NCBI RefSeq assembly: GCF_020497125.1
Contig: NC_059093.1
Span: forward strand, 22,689,301 to 22,753,300
From: Mauremys mutica
Lineage: Eukaryota; Chordata; Testudines; Geoemydidae
Direction: 5' to 3'
DNA length: 64,000 nt
Shown: piece by piece, positions 26,686 to 36,630 of the stretch
Layout: each line of letters opens with the position of its first letter
Position numbering within the stretch: the stretch's first letter is position 1
Translations under genes and position numbers: made by a program
Notes under the pieces: model-generated
Database searches by the model: none
What the model saw: the letters and a program-made list of their open reading frames with translations, nothing else
Told to the model about the DNA's origin: nothing

Positions 26686-26862
26686 GGCACCATGGCTTAG
26701 CTGGCTAAAGCATCTGTTTCGTAAGCAGGAGATCCTGGGTTCAACTCCCAGTTGTGCCTTGTTGATTGGTTGTTGGGGCACCTGCTATTGGCTACTGTCA
26801 GAAGACAAGATTCAGAGCTAGATGGTCCTTTGGTCTAGCCCAGTGTGGTTTTTCTTATGGTT
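26686..26862 (+). repeat. SINE with a tRNA-Thr(CGT)-like head and CR1-type tail
   Basis: Positions 26686-26759 fold as a 74-nt tRNA. The acceptor ends GGCACCA and TTGTGCC pair with one mismatch, the A box is TGGCTTAGCTGG, the anticodon loop TTCGTAA gives anticodon CGT, and the T arm is CTGGG-TTCAACT-CCCAG. The sequence is closest to eukaryotic tRNA-Thr. No T run follows to end Pol III transcription. Instead a short linker leads to 26780-26862, which matches the CR1 tail at 49.9 kb ('tattggctactgtcagaaga', 'gctagatggtcctttggtct'). The composite is therefore a tRNA-derived SINE rather than a functional tRNA gene. Confidence 0.7.
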
Positions 26863-28699
26863 TAAATAACACTCACAGGCACTGATAATAGAGTTACTGA
26901 AAGTCTGGGAGTTAGGAGCGGGTAGCTCAGTGGTCCAGTCCCCACACAGACGACCCCCTCCCTCTGGGACAGGGGCAGGTCTGAGCTCTCACCCAAATGC
27001 TCATTGTGGCTGCCAGAATCTGTGGGCAGCTCATTTAGTTTACACCAAAGGTTGAGTCCTGCTTTGTGCACCACGTGTGAGAATGAAAATCCTAAACCGC
27101 CCTTTGAAATAACGAAAGCAGCAGGACGTGTTATTGTCCCTGCCCCCAAGCAGACAGACCAATGGAGAAATGCCGTCGAGTCCAAGGTAACACTCCCCTG
27201 CCATTTTACCTTTTTTGCTGGCTAAACTCCTTCTTATCTGCCCGGCCCAGGCTGTCCTCTGCCTCAGCTGCTGCTCCCGGCCTGCTCTAGAGTCAAACAC
27301 GCAGGGCCCCCCGGGGAACAGAGGCTGGGACAGGGCAGCAGCCTGGGCTGGGCTGGGAAGATGCTGGGAGTTCTCGTTCCCTGAAAACTGGCCTGGCTCC
27401 CTTCTCAACAGCAAACAAATCAATTCCACGTACCCTCCCCAGAAAAACCAGCCTGGAGCCAAGGGCAGCAGGGGACAATTCCCTCTAGTTCCCACCGAGG
27501 CAGGAGAGAACCCAGGGTGTTTCTAGCAGAGCTTATGGAACTGACGTGGGGAAACCAGCCTTTAACAACAGGCAGTTCCAGTTTAAGCTAAGTGTTTTTA
27601 ACAATTTCTACAACATTAAATAACCCTTCAATCGTAGTGTCACCATCCATAACATTGCTTCAGCCTTATAGGTTCCTAAGTGCACAACTAAACATCTCTT
27701 CAAACACAAGGGAGTGGAGATCAGTCAATGTTCAGAGTCATCCCATATAAAAGAACCATGTTGTCATACATACTGGCCCCATCATGTGGCCATTGTCTTT
27801 CCCTCCTCTCTGTTAAAAGTTTTAGTATTTTGCACAGAAACTTTCTTCCCTCAGGAGAGTCCTGGGAACCAGGGCTGCCAGCCAGACAAACACCTTTAAG
27901 AGGCGGCGTAATCTGTCAAAAAATGATCTCCCTCCTTCAGTTCAGTGACAGCCTGAAATGTTACTTATCAGGGCAGAGCCAGAGGATTGAAAGCAGCTAC
28001 ATGAAACCCCTGTGTAGCTAACAGGAATGAACACAAACACTCCCTTGTATCTGAAGAGATGTTTAGTTTTACCCTTGGTAAACTACAAGACTAAAGGGAA
28101 AGGCAGTGGTGGTGCCAGATATAAAGAGTGAAACACGAGACAATCATCATAGTTATGCCCATAGTGACTGCAAATTATTTCTAAATTCTTCTTACTATCA
28201 TCACTGTATTATTTTCTCTGGAGTGTAGACATTGACTATATCTTGACCAAGAAATTTAGATCTTGATAAAATAATCGACTATCCCTGGTTAAGGCAATGG
28301 ACTTGATACCCACTGGGGTGTCCCTACACAGATTCAAGTACAAACAACAGTGGCTTCCTTTTAGCCATAGCTTTTAATCAGGGCAATAAATTGATACAAA
28401 CTCCTGTAAAATCATTTTCCAGCCCGACTCCTTCACCCACATTTGTTAGGGCATTGGGCCACCATGTGAACATTTCATTTCCCTCCTCAATTTCACACAG
28501 AGACACAATTTCCTTTGCACAGATCCATGAACAGAAAAACCTCCCTGTGTCTCTTGTCTGAGCCAGGGCATTCGATTCCATTGAAACCTTCTCTCCTGCA
28601 ATGGCGATGGTCAGACAGAGGGGACGTAGCACCTGCATCCCTGCCAGGGAGATATTGGCTCCGCTCTTTCTTTATGCTGCTGCTGTTAGTCCATGAAAC
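26863..28699. other. intergenic, nothing recognised
   Basis: No bounded repeat or gene. Frames at 27.04-27.50 kb overlap on both strands. A frame entering the Penelope element from 28515 has no recognisable domain before about 28.72 kb. Confidence 0.5.
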
Positions 28700-28719
28700 A
28701 TCAGGGATGGAATGCAAGG

Positions 28720-30630
28720 CTGAGTTCAACCCCCTCCGACTCAAAGAATACTTCCAGGATAACACTGAACAGCCCACTGATACACAGTTACCCTCCCACC
28801 AACAGCACAAGAAGAAGAACTCCACATGGACTCCTCCTGAGGGTCGAAATCACGGTCTGGACCTATACACAGAATGCTTCCACCGATGTGCACAGGCAGA
28901 AATTGTGGAAAAACAACATCGCTTGCCTCATAACCTAAGTTGTGCAGAACGCAATGCCATCCACAGCCTCAGAAACCATCCTGACATTATAATCAAAGAG
29001 GCTGATAAAGGAGGTGCTGTTGTCATCATGAACAGGTCTGACTACCAAAAGGAGGCCGCCAGACAACTCTCCAATACCAAATTCTACAGGCCACTTCCCT
29101 CAGATCCCACTGAGGAATATGCTAAGAAACTGCAGCATCTACTCAGGACACTCCCTACACTAACACCGGAACAAATCAACATACCCTTAGAGCCCCGACC
29201 AGGGCTATTCTATCTGCTACCCAAGATCCACAAACCCAGAAATCCTGGACGCCCCATCATCTCGGGCATTGGAACTCTCACTGAAGGACTGTCTGGATAT
29301 GTGGACTCTTTACTCAGACCCTATGCCACCAACACTCCCAGCTCTCTCTGTGACACCACTGATTTATTGAGGAAACTTCAATGCGTTGGTGACCTTCCAG
29401 AAAACACCATCCTTGCCACCATGGATGTGGAGACTCTCTACACAAACATCCCACACACCGATGGAATACAAGCTGTCAGGAATAGTATCCCTGATGATGC
29501 CACAGCACAACTGGTTGCTGAGCTCTGTGCCTTTATCCTCACACACAACTATTTCAAATTTAATGACAAGATATAGCTCCAGATCAGTGGCACCGCTATG
29601 GGCACCCGCATGGCCCCACAATATGCCAACATTTTTAAGGCTGACCTGGAACAACGCTTCCTCAGCTCTTGTCCACTCATGCCCCTCTCTACCTACGCTA
29701 CATTGATGACATCTTCATCATCTCGACCCATGGAAAGGAGACTCTGGAAGAATTCCACCACGATTTCAACAGCTTCCACCCCCACCATCAACCTCAGCCT
29801 GGACCATTCTACACAGGAAGTCCACATCCTAGACACCACGGTGCAAATAAGTGATGGTCACATTAGGACCACCCTATACCGAAAACCTACCAACCACTAT
29901 GCCTACCTTCATGCCTCCAGCTTCCAGCCCGGGCACACCACACGATCCGTTGTCTACAGCCAAGCACTGAGGTACAACCATATCTGCTCCAACACCTCAG
30001 ACAGAGACCAACACCTACAAGATCTTCACCAACTATTCTCAAAACTATGATACCCGCACGAGGAAATAAGGAAACAGATCAACAGAGCCAGAGGTGTACC
30101 CAACCAACAGATCTCCACTGGCCATCACATACAGTCCCCAGCTAAAACCCCTCCAACGCATCATCAGGGATCTACAACCCATCCTGGACAATGATCCCTC
30201 ACTTTTACAGGCCTTGGGTGGCAGGCCAGTCCTCGTCCATAGACAACCTGCCAACCTGAAGCATATTCTCATCAGTAATTGCACACCGCACCATAGTAAC
30301 TCTAACTCAGGAACCAATCCATCCAAAAAACCTCGATGCCAACTCTGCCCACATATGTACACCAGCGACACCATCACAGGACCTAACCAGATCAGCCACA
30401 CCATCACCGGTTCATTCACCTGCACGTCCACCAATGTAATATACGCCATCATATGCCAGCAATGCCCTTCTGCTATGTACATCGGCCAGACCGGACAGTC
30501 TCTACGGAAAAGGATAAATGGACACAAATCAGATATTAGGAATGGCAATATACAAAAACTGTAGGAGAACACTTCAACCTCCCTGGGCACACAATAGCAG
30601 ATCTTAAGGTGGCCATCCTGCAGCAAAAAA
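28720..30630 (+). pseudogene. Penelope-like polyprotein: RT plus GIY-YIG endonuclease, broken
   Basis: The RT copies the element's RNA and the GIY-YIG domain nicks DNA. Visible in order: IIIKEADKGGAVVIMN (family motif before RT), LLPKIHKPRNPGRPIISG, TMDVETLYTNIPH (catalytic Asp), ISGTAMGTRMAPQYANIF, YLRYIDDIFIIS (catalytic DD, in a different frame at about 29.69 kb), then VIYAIICQQCPSAMYIGQTG and LRKRINGHKSDI of the nuclease. Breaks: TAG after FNDKI at about 29575, frameshifts near 29670 and 29800 around the YIDD block, and stops near 30048 and 30564. All catalytic signatures survive at the sequence level but no single product can be made. Confidence 0.85.
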
Positions 30631-30880
30631 ACTTCAGGACCAGACTTCAAAGAGAAACTGCTGAGCTTCAGTTCATCTGCAAATTTGACACCATCAGCTC
30701 AGGATTAAACAAAGACTGTGAATGGCTAGCCAACTACAAAAGCAGTTACTCCTCCCTTGGTTTTCACACCTCAACTGCTAGAAGAGGGCCTCATCCTCCC
30801 TGATGGAACTAACCTCATTATCTCTAGCCTGCTTCTTGCTTGCATATATATACCTGCCCCTGGACATTTCCACTACTTGC

Positions 30881-30930
30881 ATCCGACGAAGTGGGTATTC
30901 ACCCACGAAAGCTCATGCTCCAATATGTCT
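30881..30930 (+). ncRNA. hammerhead-ribozyme-like motif in the Penelope tail
   Basis: The order is CCGACGAA, then a 6-bp hairpin GTGGGT-ATTC-ACCCAC, then GAAA. This is the layout of a hammerhead core (CUGANGA, stem II, GAAA). Such motifs are known in Penelope-like elements. Here the fourth core base U is C (CCGACGA), which should abolish cleavage. The palindrome at the centre of the ZNF insertion is built from the same hairpin. Confidence 0.5.
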
Positions 30931-31003
30931 GTTAGACTATAAGGTGCCACAGGACTCTTTGCTGCTTTTACAGATCCAGACTAACACGGCTACCCCTCTG
31001 ATT

Positions 31004-32572
31004 ATTGAGGTGAGAACATGTTGGGATAAAGTGAGAAAGGCCAAAAGCCGTGTAGAGTTGGACCTTGCAAAGGGAATTAAAACCAATAGTAAAAGATTCT
31101 ATAGCCATCTAAATAAGAAGAAAACAAAGAAAGAAGAAGTGGGACTGCTAAACACTGAGGATGGAGTGGAGGTTAATAACAACCTAGGCATGGCCCAATA
31201 TGTAAACAAATACTTTGCCTCGGTCTTTAATGAGGCTAATGAGGAGCGTAGGGATAATGGAAGGATGACAAATGGGAATGAGGATATGGAGGTAGATATT
31301 ACCACATCCGCGGTAGAAGCCAAACTCGAACAGCTTAATGGGACAAAATCGGAGGGCCCAGATAATCTTCATCCAGGAATATTAAAGGAACCGGCACATG
31401 AAATTGCAAGCCCATTAGCAAGAATTTTTAATGAATCAGTAAACTCAGGGGTTGTACCGTATGACTGGAGAATTGCTAACATAGTTCCTATTTTTAAGAA
31501 AGGAAAAAAAAGTGACTATAGGCCTGTCAGTTTGACATCTGTTGTATGTAAGGTCTTGGGGAAAAAATTGAAGGAGAAAGTAGTTAAGGACATTGAGGTC
31601 AATGGTAATTGGGACAAAATACAACATGGTTTTACAAAAGGTAGATCGTGCCAAACCAACCTGATCTCCTTCTTTGAGAAGGTAACAGATTTTTTAGACA
31701 AAGGAAACGCAGTGGATCTAATTTACCTCGATTTCAGGAAGTCATTTGATACAGTTCCACATGGGGAATTATTAGTTAAATTGGAAAAGATGGGGATCAA
31801 TATGAAAACTGAAAAGTGGATAAGGAACTGGTTAAAGGGGAGACTACCACGGGTCGTACTGAAAGGTGAACTGTCAGGCTGGAGGGAGGTTACTAGTGGA
31901 GTTCCTCAGGGATCAGTTTTGGGACCAATCTTATTTAACCTTTTTATTATTGACCTTAGCACAAAAAGCAGGAATGTGCTAATAATGTTTGCGGATGACA
32001 CGAAGCTGGGAGGTATTGCTAACACAGAGAAGGACCGGGATATCCTACAGGAAGATCTGGGTGACCTTGTAAACTGGAGTAATAGTAATAGGATGAAATT
32101 TAATAGTGAAAAGTGCAAGGTCCTGCATTTAGGGATTAATAACAAGAATTCTGGTTATAAATTGGGGACACATCAGTTGGAAGTAACAGAGGAGGAGAAG
32201 GACCTCGGAGTATTGGTTGATCACAGGATGACTATGAGCCGCCAATGTGATATGGCCATTAAAAAAGTTAAAGCAGTTTTATGATGCATCAGGCGAAGTA
32301 TTTCCAGCAAAGATAAGGAGGTGTTAGTACCGTCATATAAGGCACTGGTGAGACCTCATCTGGAATATTGTGTGCAGTTCTGGTCTCCCATGTTTATGAA
32401 GGATGAATTCAAACTGGAACAGGTTCAGAGACTGGCTACTAGGATGATCCGAGGAATGGAAAACCTGTCTTATGAAAGGAGACTCAAAGAGCTTGGCTTG
32501 TTTAGCCTAACCAAAAGAAGGCTGAGGGGAGATATGATGGCTCATTATAAATATATCCGAGGACAAAATCTT
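31004..32572 (+). mobile_element. CR1 LINE RT segment, truncated at both ends
   Basis: The frame is open from the junction with the Penelope tail to 32284, stops once (TGA at 32282-32284, in [16 protein letters not shown], normally a Gly codon), then stays open to the truncation near 32572 at [12 protein letters not shown]. The motifs are [26 protein letters not shown] (KAFD changed to KSFD), SGVPQGSVLGPILFN and [10 protein letters not shown] with both catalytic Asp intact. The 3' UTR is missing, which is unusual because LINE copies normally lose the 5' end; a later deletion or rearrangement is likely. The sequence differs clearly from the 22.7-kb copy, so it is another CR1 subfamily. Confidence 0.85.
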
Positions 32573-32612
32573 GCGAGGCCACGCCTCTTCTGGATGAGGC
32601 CACACCCCTCAC

Positions 32613-32630
32613 ATGACTTCGGCAGCACCG
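32613..32630 (+). CDS. candidate first coding exon of an unidentified small gene
   Basis: ATG ACT TCG GCA GCA CCG reads MTSAAP and ends exactly at a strong donor (gtaagtcg), leaving phase 0. It lies 40 bp beyond the CR1 truncation in CpG-bearing sequence. The next candidate exon (33017) is open only in phase 0, which fits. The evidence is splice context alone. Confidence 0.25.
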
Positions 32631-32670
32631 GTAAGTCGTGTAAGTTACTTTCACCCCTGCTGGGTGCCCA

Positions 32671-32862
32671 AGGTGGAGCAGGGCTGGGGGAAGGCAAGAG
32701 GAGCTGGGGAGCTCTGGCCTGGAAACCCCCCCAGGCTTCAGGGTAAGGCCAACTGGGTACTGGGGTTGCACAGGGGCAGCCCACGGGTAGGCAGAGGCAG
32801 CAGGTCTGAACCCCTTTGCCTGTGATGAGTGGCTGACACTGCAGTCTGCCCCAGGAAACAGG
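32671..32862. repeat. repeat shared with 56376-56447
   Basis: The block contains 'gtggagcagggctggggga' and, further on, 'gcagcaggtctgaacccctt' and 'tgatgagtggctgacactgc'. The sequence at 56376-56447 has the same words in the same order, with a deletion between them. It is an interspersed repeat, possibly part of an LTR or 5' UTR of a retroelement. Confidence 0.6.
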
Positions 32863-33016
32863 GGCTAAGTGATGACTGGGCAGTAGCCATGACTGAGGCG
32901 AAGTGGGGATAGTGGGTGGGGGTTCCCCTGGGAGGAAGCACCCCAGATAACAGGGCACCGGATCCTGGGAGGGACACGGGGGCCAGAGTGAGGTAAGATG
33001 GATCACCGGCCTGCAG

Positions 33017-33078
33017 AGGGTGCTCCGGAGCTGGGACGAGCTAATTCCCTCTGATGACCAGCAGGAGGCGCCGCAGGG
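33017..33078 (+). CDS. candidate internal exon, same unidentified gene
   Basis: Acceptor cggcctgcag and donor gggtgagt bound 62 bp. Two of three frames are stopped; the open one reads RVLRSWDELIPSDDQQEAPQ, which has good amino-acid balance, and leaves phase 2. I do not recognise the protein. Confidence 0.3.
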
Positions 33079-33400
33079 GTGAGTCCACACCCTTACCCCA
33101 CCCCACCCCGGGGTACATGGCTGGGAGACTGGTGTTGCAGGGGGCAGGGAGTCCTGCAGCCCTCTCAGGGGAGAAGGGGGTGATTCCCTGGCTTGACTGC
33201 TGATGGTGGTGGCGGGGTGGGGGGCACTGGTGGATTGTGGTCTCATCCCTGCGGGGCTGGAGATGGAGCATGGCCTGCTGGGAGATGATGTCTCCTCTGT
33301 ATGTGGGAGGGTGACACTGGCCAAATTGTGGGACCCCCTGTTCCCCCCGGGAACAAGGGAGGGGCCTCTCAGCCTTGCCTGCTCTTCTCTCTTTCACCAG

Positions 33401-33465
33401 GACCTGCCCAAGCAACTGGCCCAGCCCAGGCCCACCTTCCTCAACACCAGCAGCTTCCCATTCTG
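33401..33465 (+). CDS. candidate internal exon, same unidentified gene
   Basis: A strong acceptor (ctcttctctctttcaccag) and a consensus donor (gtgagtgg) bound 65 bp. The most protein-like frame, DLPKQLAQPRPTFLNTSSFP, needs phase 0 entry, whereas the preceding candidate leaves phase 2. Either an exon is missing, the assembly has an indel, or one of these exons is false. Confidence 0.25.
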
Positions 33466-34012
33466 GTGAGTGGAGCGGCCGGGGAGTGGGATCCTCTCAA
33501 GCCCCCCACGGGGAGCAGGGGCCAGGGCACTAGAGGGGGGCAAGGGCTGTGATGGGGGGAGGTGGGGTTGGAGAGATGTCAGGGGGTGAAGCTGGGACTC
33601 AGGGAGGGAATGGGGCAAGCTGCAGGGAGACAGTGTAGCGAGGGGGATGTCACAGGGCGGGAGCTGGGGGGCTGGGAAGCTGCGGGGGAGGGGACACAGC
33701 CGAGGGGAGGTACTGGGGACACCGCAGGGGGGCTGCTCAAGAGGCAGTAGGCATGGGGGGGGCAGGCCGGGAGCTCGTACAGGGGTTGGGGTGTCAGGCC
33801 GTCGCGGTTCTCCTTGTGAATGGCACCAGGCTGCAGGGCACCCCACGGCCGGCAGCCCCCCTGCCTCCCAGCCTGGATTCCCAGCATGTAGCCGGCAGGG
33901 CGGGGGATGTGACTGCCTCGGGGGCATTTACCCCACTCCCATCCCCGCTGGTGGGGAGTGGGAGGGGCTTGGGGCTCCGCAGCAGAGAGCCCATTCGGGG
34001 AGGTTCCCCCAG

Positions 34013-34138
34013 GGAAGGCTGGAAATCAGGGTCCCCGTCCCCAGGAAGGATGGACTGAGGCTGGTGCGAGGGGCCCCCTACAGAACCACTGCCAGCGGCT
34101 CCGCGGCCCCAGGCCTCCGGGGCACAACGTGGTTCTAA
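34013..34138 (+). CDS. candidate terminal exon, same unidentified gene
   Basis: From an acceptor at 34012 (ggttcccccag) the frame reads GRLEIRVPVPRKDGLRLVRG and on to GLRGTTWF with a stop at 34136-34138. An alternative acceptor at 33982 would add ten residues. The composition looks protein-like, but the phase join to the previous candidate is not resolved. Confidence 0.22.
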   Translation, partial: GRLEIRVPVPRKDGLRLVRGAPYRTTASGSAAPGLRGTTWF

Positions 34139-34239
34139 GAGAGGCGGGGGGGGGGTAAAGGGAGGCGCCCCCTAGACAAGCTGGGGGGCTGGGAGGGGGG
34201 GTGACAGCAGGGGCACCTGGCCCTCAAGGCTGAGACTCG

Positions 34240-34640
34240 CCAGCTCATCACAGCAGTGGCTGCGCAAAGTGCCCCCGGAGCCGGTGTGGCTGCCCCCCCT
34301 CCCCCGCTGTATCCCTGGGGGCGGGTCTGGTCCCTGCAGCCCCTCCCCCATTGCACCCTGGGGGGGGGTTTGGTCCCCGCTGAGCCCTGGGGCGGGGCTG
34401 GTCCCCGCAGCACCCGCGGGGGGGTCTGGACACTGCAGGCAGCCCCCACCCTCGCACTCAAGCACGGGGAGGTGGGGGGAATTTTTCTTGCGCTCCGATT
34501 GGTCAGGGCTCCTCTTCCTATTGGCTGTGTCGGGAGGGGCGGAGCTTCCCGGGGGGGGGCGTCACGTGGCCGCGAGCTGACAGTGCGGCGCCTTTTGAGC
34601 TGCACGTGTCGCGGCCCGGAGCACGAGCGGGTAAAGGCGG
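34240..34640. promoter_or_regulatory. GC-rich promoter-like island; possible noncoding first exon
   Basis: The segment is dense in GC and CpG. It carries inverted CCAAT boxes ('cgattggtcagg', 'tattggctgtg'), GC boxes ('ggggcggagc') and a perfect CACGTG E-box within 'gcgtcacgtggccgcg', followed by 'gtgcggcgccttttgagc'. A plausible donor (cacgagcgg/gtaaag) at about 34632 would end a noncoding first exon on the plus strand. The next exon able to receive it is 38944, the 5' UTR and ATG exon of the BMPR1B-like gene, so I infer that this is its promoter. A minus-strand transcript from the same island cannot be excluded. Confidence 0.5.
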
Positions 34641-34985
34641 CGGGGGGGCCCCGAGCTCCCCAAATCTCCCCAGGCCCCCTCCCCCAATACCTCTCCCCCT
34701 CCGTGCCCCCTCCCCAAATGCCTCCCGCGCCCTACCACCGCCCCCAAACACCCCCCGAGCTCCCCCAAATACCCCTGCTGCCCTCGTCCACCCCCGTCCC
34801 CCAAATACCCCCCCAGCGCCCAATGCCTCCCACCCCTCTACACCCCGTGCCCAAATACCTTCCACTCCCCTTGTCTAGCTCCCCTGCCCCCAAATACCTT
34901 CCACCCCCCTCATCTACCCCCACCGTCAATACCTCCCATCCTCCCCCTCTTCTACCCCCGGCCCCCCAAATACCTCCCAGACCAG
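34640..34985 (+). repeat. C-rich minisatellite-like tract
   Basis: Imperfect repeats of 'cccccaaatacctcc'-type units run for about 345 bp. The plus strand is almost without G, so the minus strand is G-rich. The long open frame across it (Pro-rich) is a composition effect, not a gene. Confidence 0.75.
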
Positions 34986-36622
34986 AACATAATATGGAAA
35001 AAAGCAGGATTTCTTACTTTAAAAAACCACCACAACAAAAAAACAAAGGCCCAGGCATTCACAGTGCAAAGTCAAGGGAGATCACCACCAATTAACTTTT
35101 AAAATGGACTCTGTAGCCTTGCCTATATTTTTCACAAAAGAGAAGCAGGACAGAATTTCACTGAATTGAGCCCTTGCAGACTGAATTGCATATGAATACC
35201 TCTTCATGCTGCATATTTAAACCACCCTCTTGGCTTGTGTTGGTGTTTTGCTTTGTTTTTGTTTTTTATTTAATAGAATCATGTTTTACTTTTAATTGTG
35301 TTAGCAGATAAAATGAAATCCACAAATCAGTGTGTAAGTTTAGGGTTATAAAGAATTATGCAATGTTTGTATAAACTGCAGTTTTAACATTGTGGTTATA
35401 ATATTTTATTTTCTGTGTTTAATTACATTTTCTTCATATTGTTTTTGCTATATACTATTAAATTACAAAACCCCTCTGTGTTAAAAGAACATTCATGTTA
35501 TGGAGTCAAATACTTAGAAGTTAGCAAATGCCAGAATTTTAAGGTTGCCCAAGCATCGAATAAAAACATTTCAGCTCCCTTTACTTCCCAGTACATGAGA
35601 AACTAATATTGTCCCAGGGATAAAACAAAATACTACAGAATTAAAAAAAGCCCTGAACCTATAGATTGTGGCAAATTTCTTTGGACCTGAGTCTTTGGTA
35701 CATATATCGTACGTGCAGTTTTTTTTTCCATTAGGCCTGCTTTCCATCCACAAACTCTACCACTGAAGCTGATGGGAGCTGCAGGCATTCAGCGCCTTTG
35801 AACATCAGGTCACTTTTTGTAAGTACTGAGTATCTGTGAGTCTCACTGACCTCAAAGGGGTTTGTGGGTGAAAATCAGACCATTGTTGTTTACATGCCTA
35901 AACGTGGTGTGAAGTGCCTGACTTTTAGGCAAACAGGTTAAATATACACAGATATGTTGGCCTGGATGACTACAACATTAGAGAAGGGAGCTCGGACATA
36001 AATCCTGTCCACTGCAGAGATTCTATGGGAAGTTTCCCAAGGGAGTTTTCATCCTTCAGAGAGATCTTAGTGTAAAATTGCTTGACTTCATGAAGAAGGT
36101 ATTGCAATTGATCCATCACGCAAAGGAAAGTAGTACCTTAGAGGCCTTTCTGAACTTGTTATTGCTGTTTCAGTTTCGCTACATGGTCAGTGGATATCCG
36201 GTCTCTGAAGCAAAGCTGTCGTTATGTTCAGTACAGTGCCTGTGCTTTTAAGTAAATCAAAGGCCTTCATGGAGGTTTCTCATTGATATTACAAGAAATC
36301 ATGAGTGAAATCATGCTCTTCTTGGCTGACATTGACATGTCAGGGTGTGTACATTAATTAGGGGTTTGTGGTTATATAAAAATGGAGCTAAGATAGTCAA
36401 AGGAAATAATTCTTTTAACTATAATTAATGATCAAATTAATTCAAATAGTTTTGAGAATAAGCCAATGTATTACATTTGAAAGGCACATTATACAATTGA
36501 CTACACCAATGAAGCTGCTAAAAGTTTTATTGTGCTAAATATATAGTGAGATTTGATATTACATTAGAAATGTGACCAAACACTGCTTGTGAGGTGCCAA
36601 ATAAACCGTTGGTGCTATCTGA
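34986..36622. other. probable intron 1, AT-rich
   Basis: No exon or bounded repeat recognised. The sequence is AT-rich with long T runs. Confidence 0.5.
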
Positions 36623-36630
36623 ATAATAAT

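Larger units (their letters stand above)
28700..31003 (+). mobile_element. Penelope-like retroelement, endonuclease-bearing, 5'-truncated
   Basis: The element carries a Penelope-type RT (28.72-30.05 kb), a linker with a CxxC pair (CQLCPHM), a C-terminal GIY-YIG nuclease (30.40-30.56 kb) and the characteristic tail ending in 'ctaacacggctacccctctg' at about 31.0 kb. Penelope-like elements are distinct from LINE and LTR elements. The same tail occurs at 3.06-3.13 kb and in the ZNF exon insertion. A CR1 RT starts at once after it. Confidence 0.9.

Noticed and set aside
26686..26759. Functional tRNA-Thr(CGT) gene
   Set aside because: There is an acceptor mismatch, no Pol III terminator, and direct fusion to a CR1-type tail, all of which fit a SINE head better.
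33394..33927. 177-codon minus-strand Pro-rich frame
   Set aside because: It lies antisense to the splice-bounded pieces in GC-rich sequence and has low-complexity composition with no domain.
34256..35095. 279-codon proline-rich frame
   Set aside because: It crosses the promoter island and the C-rich minisatellite. Several frames are open because stop codons are scarce in C-rich sequence, and there is no domain.
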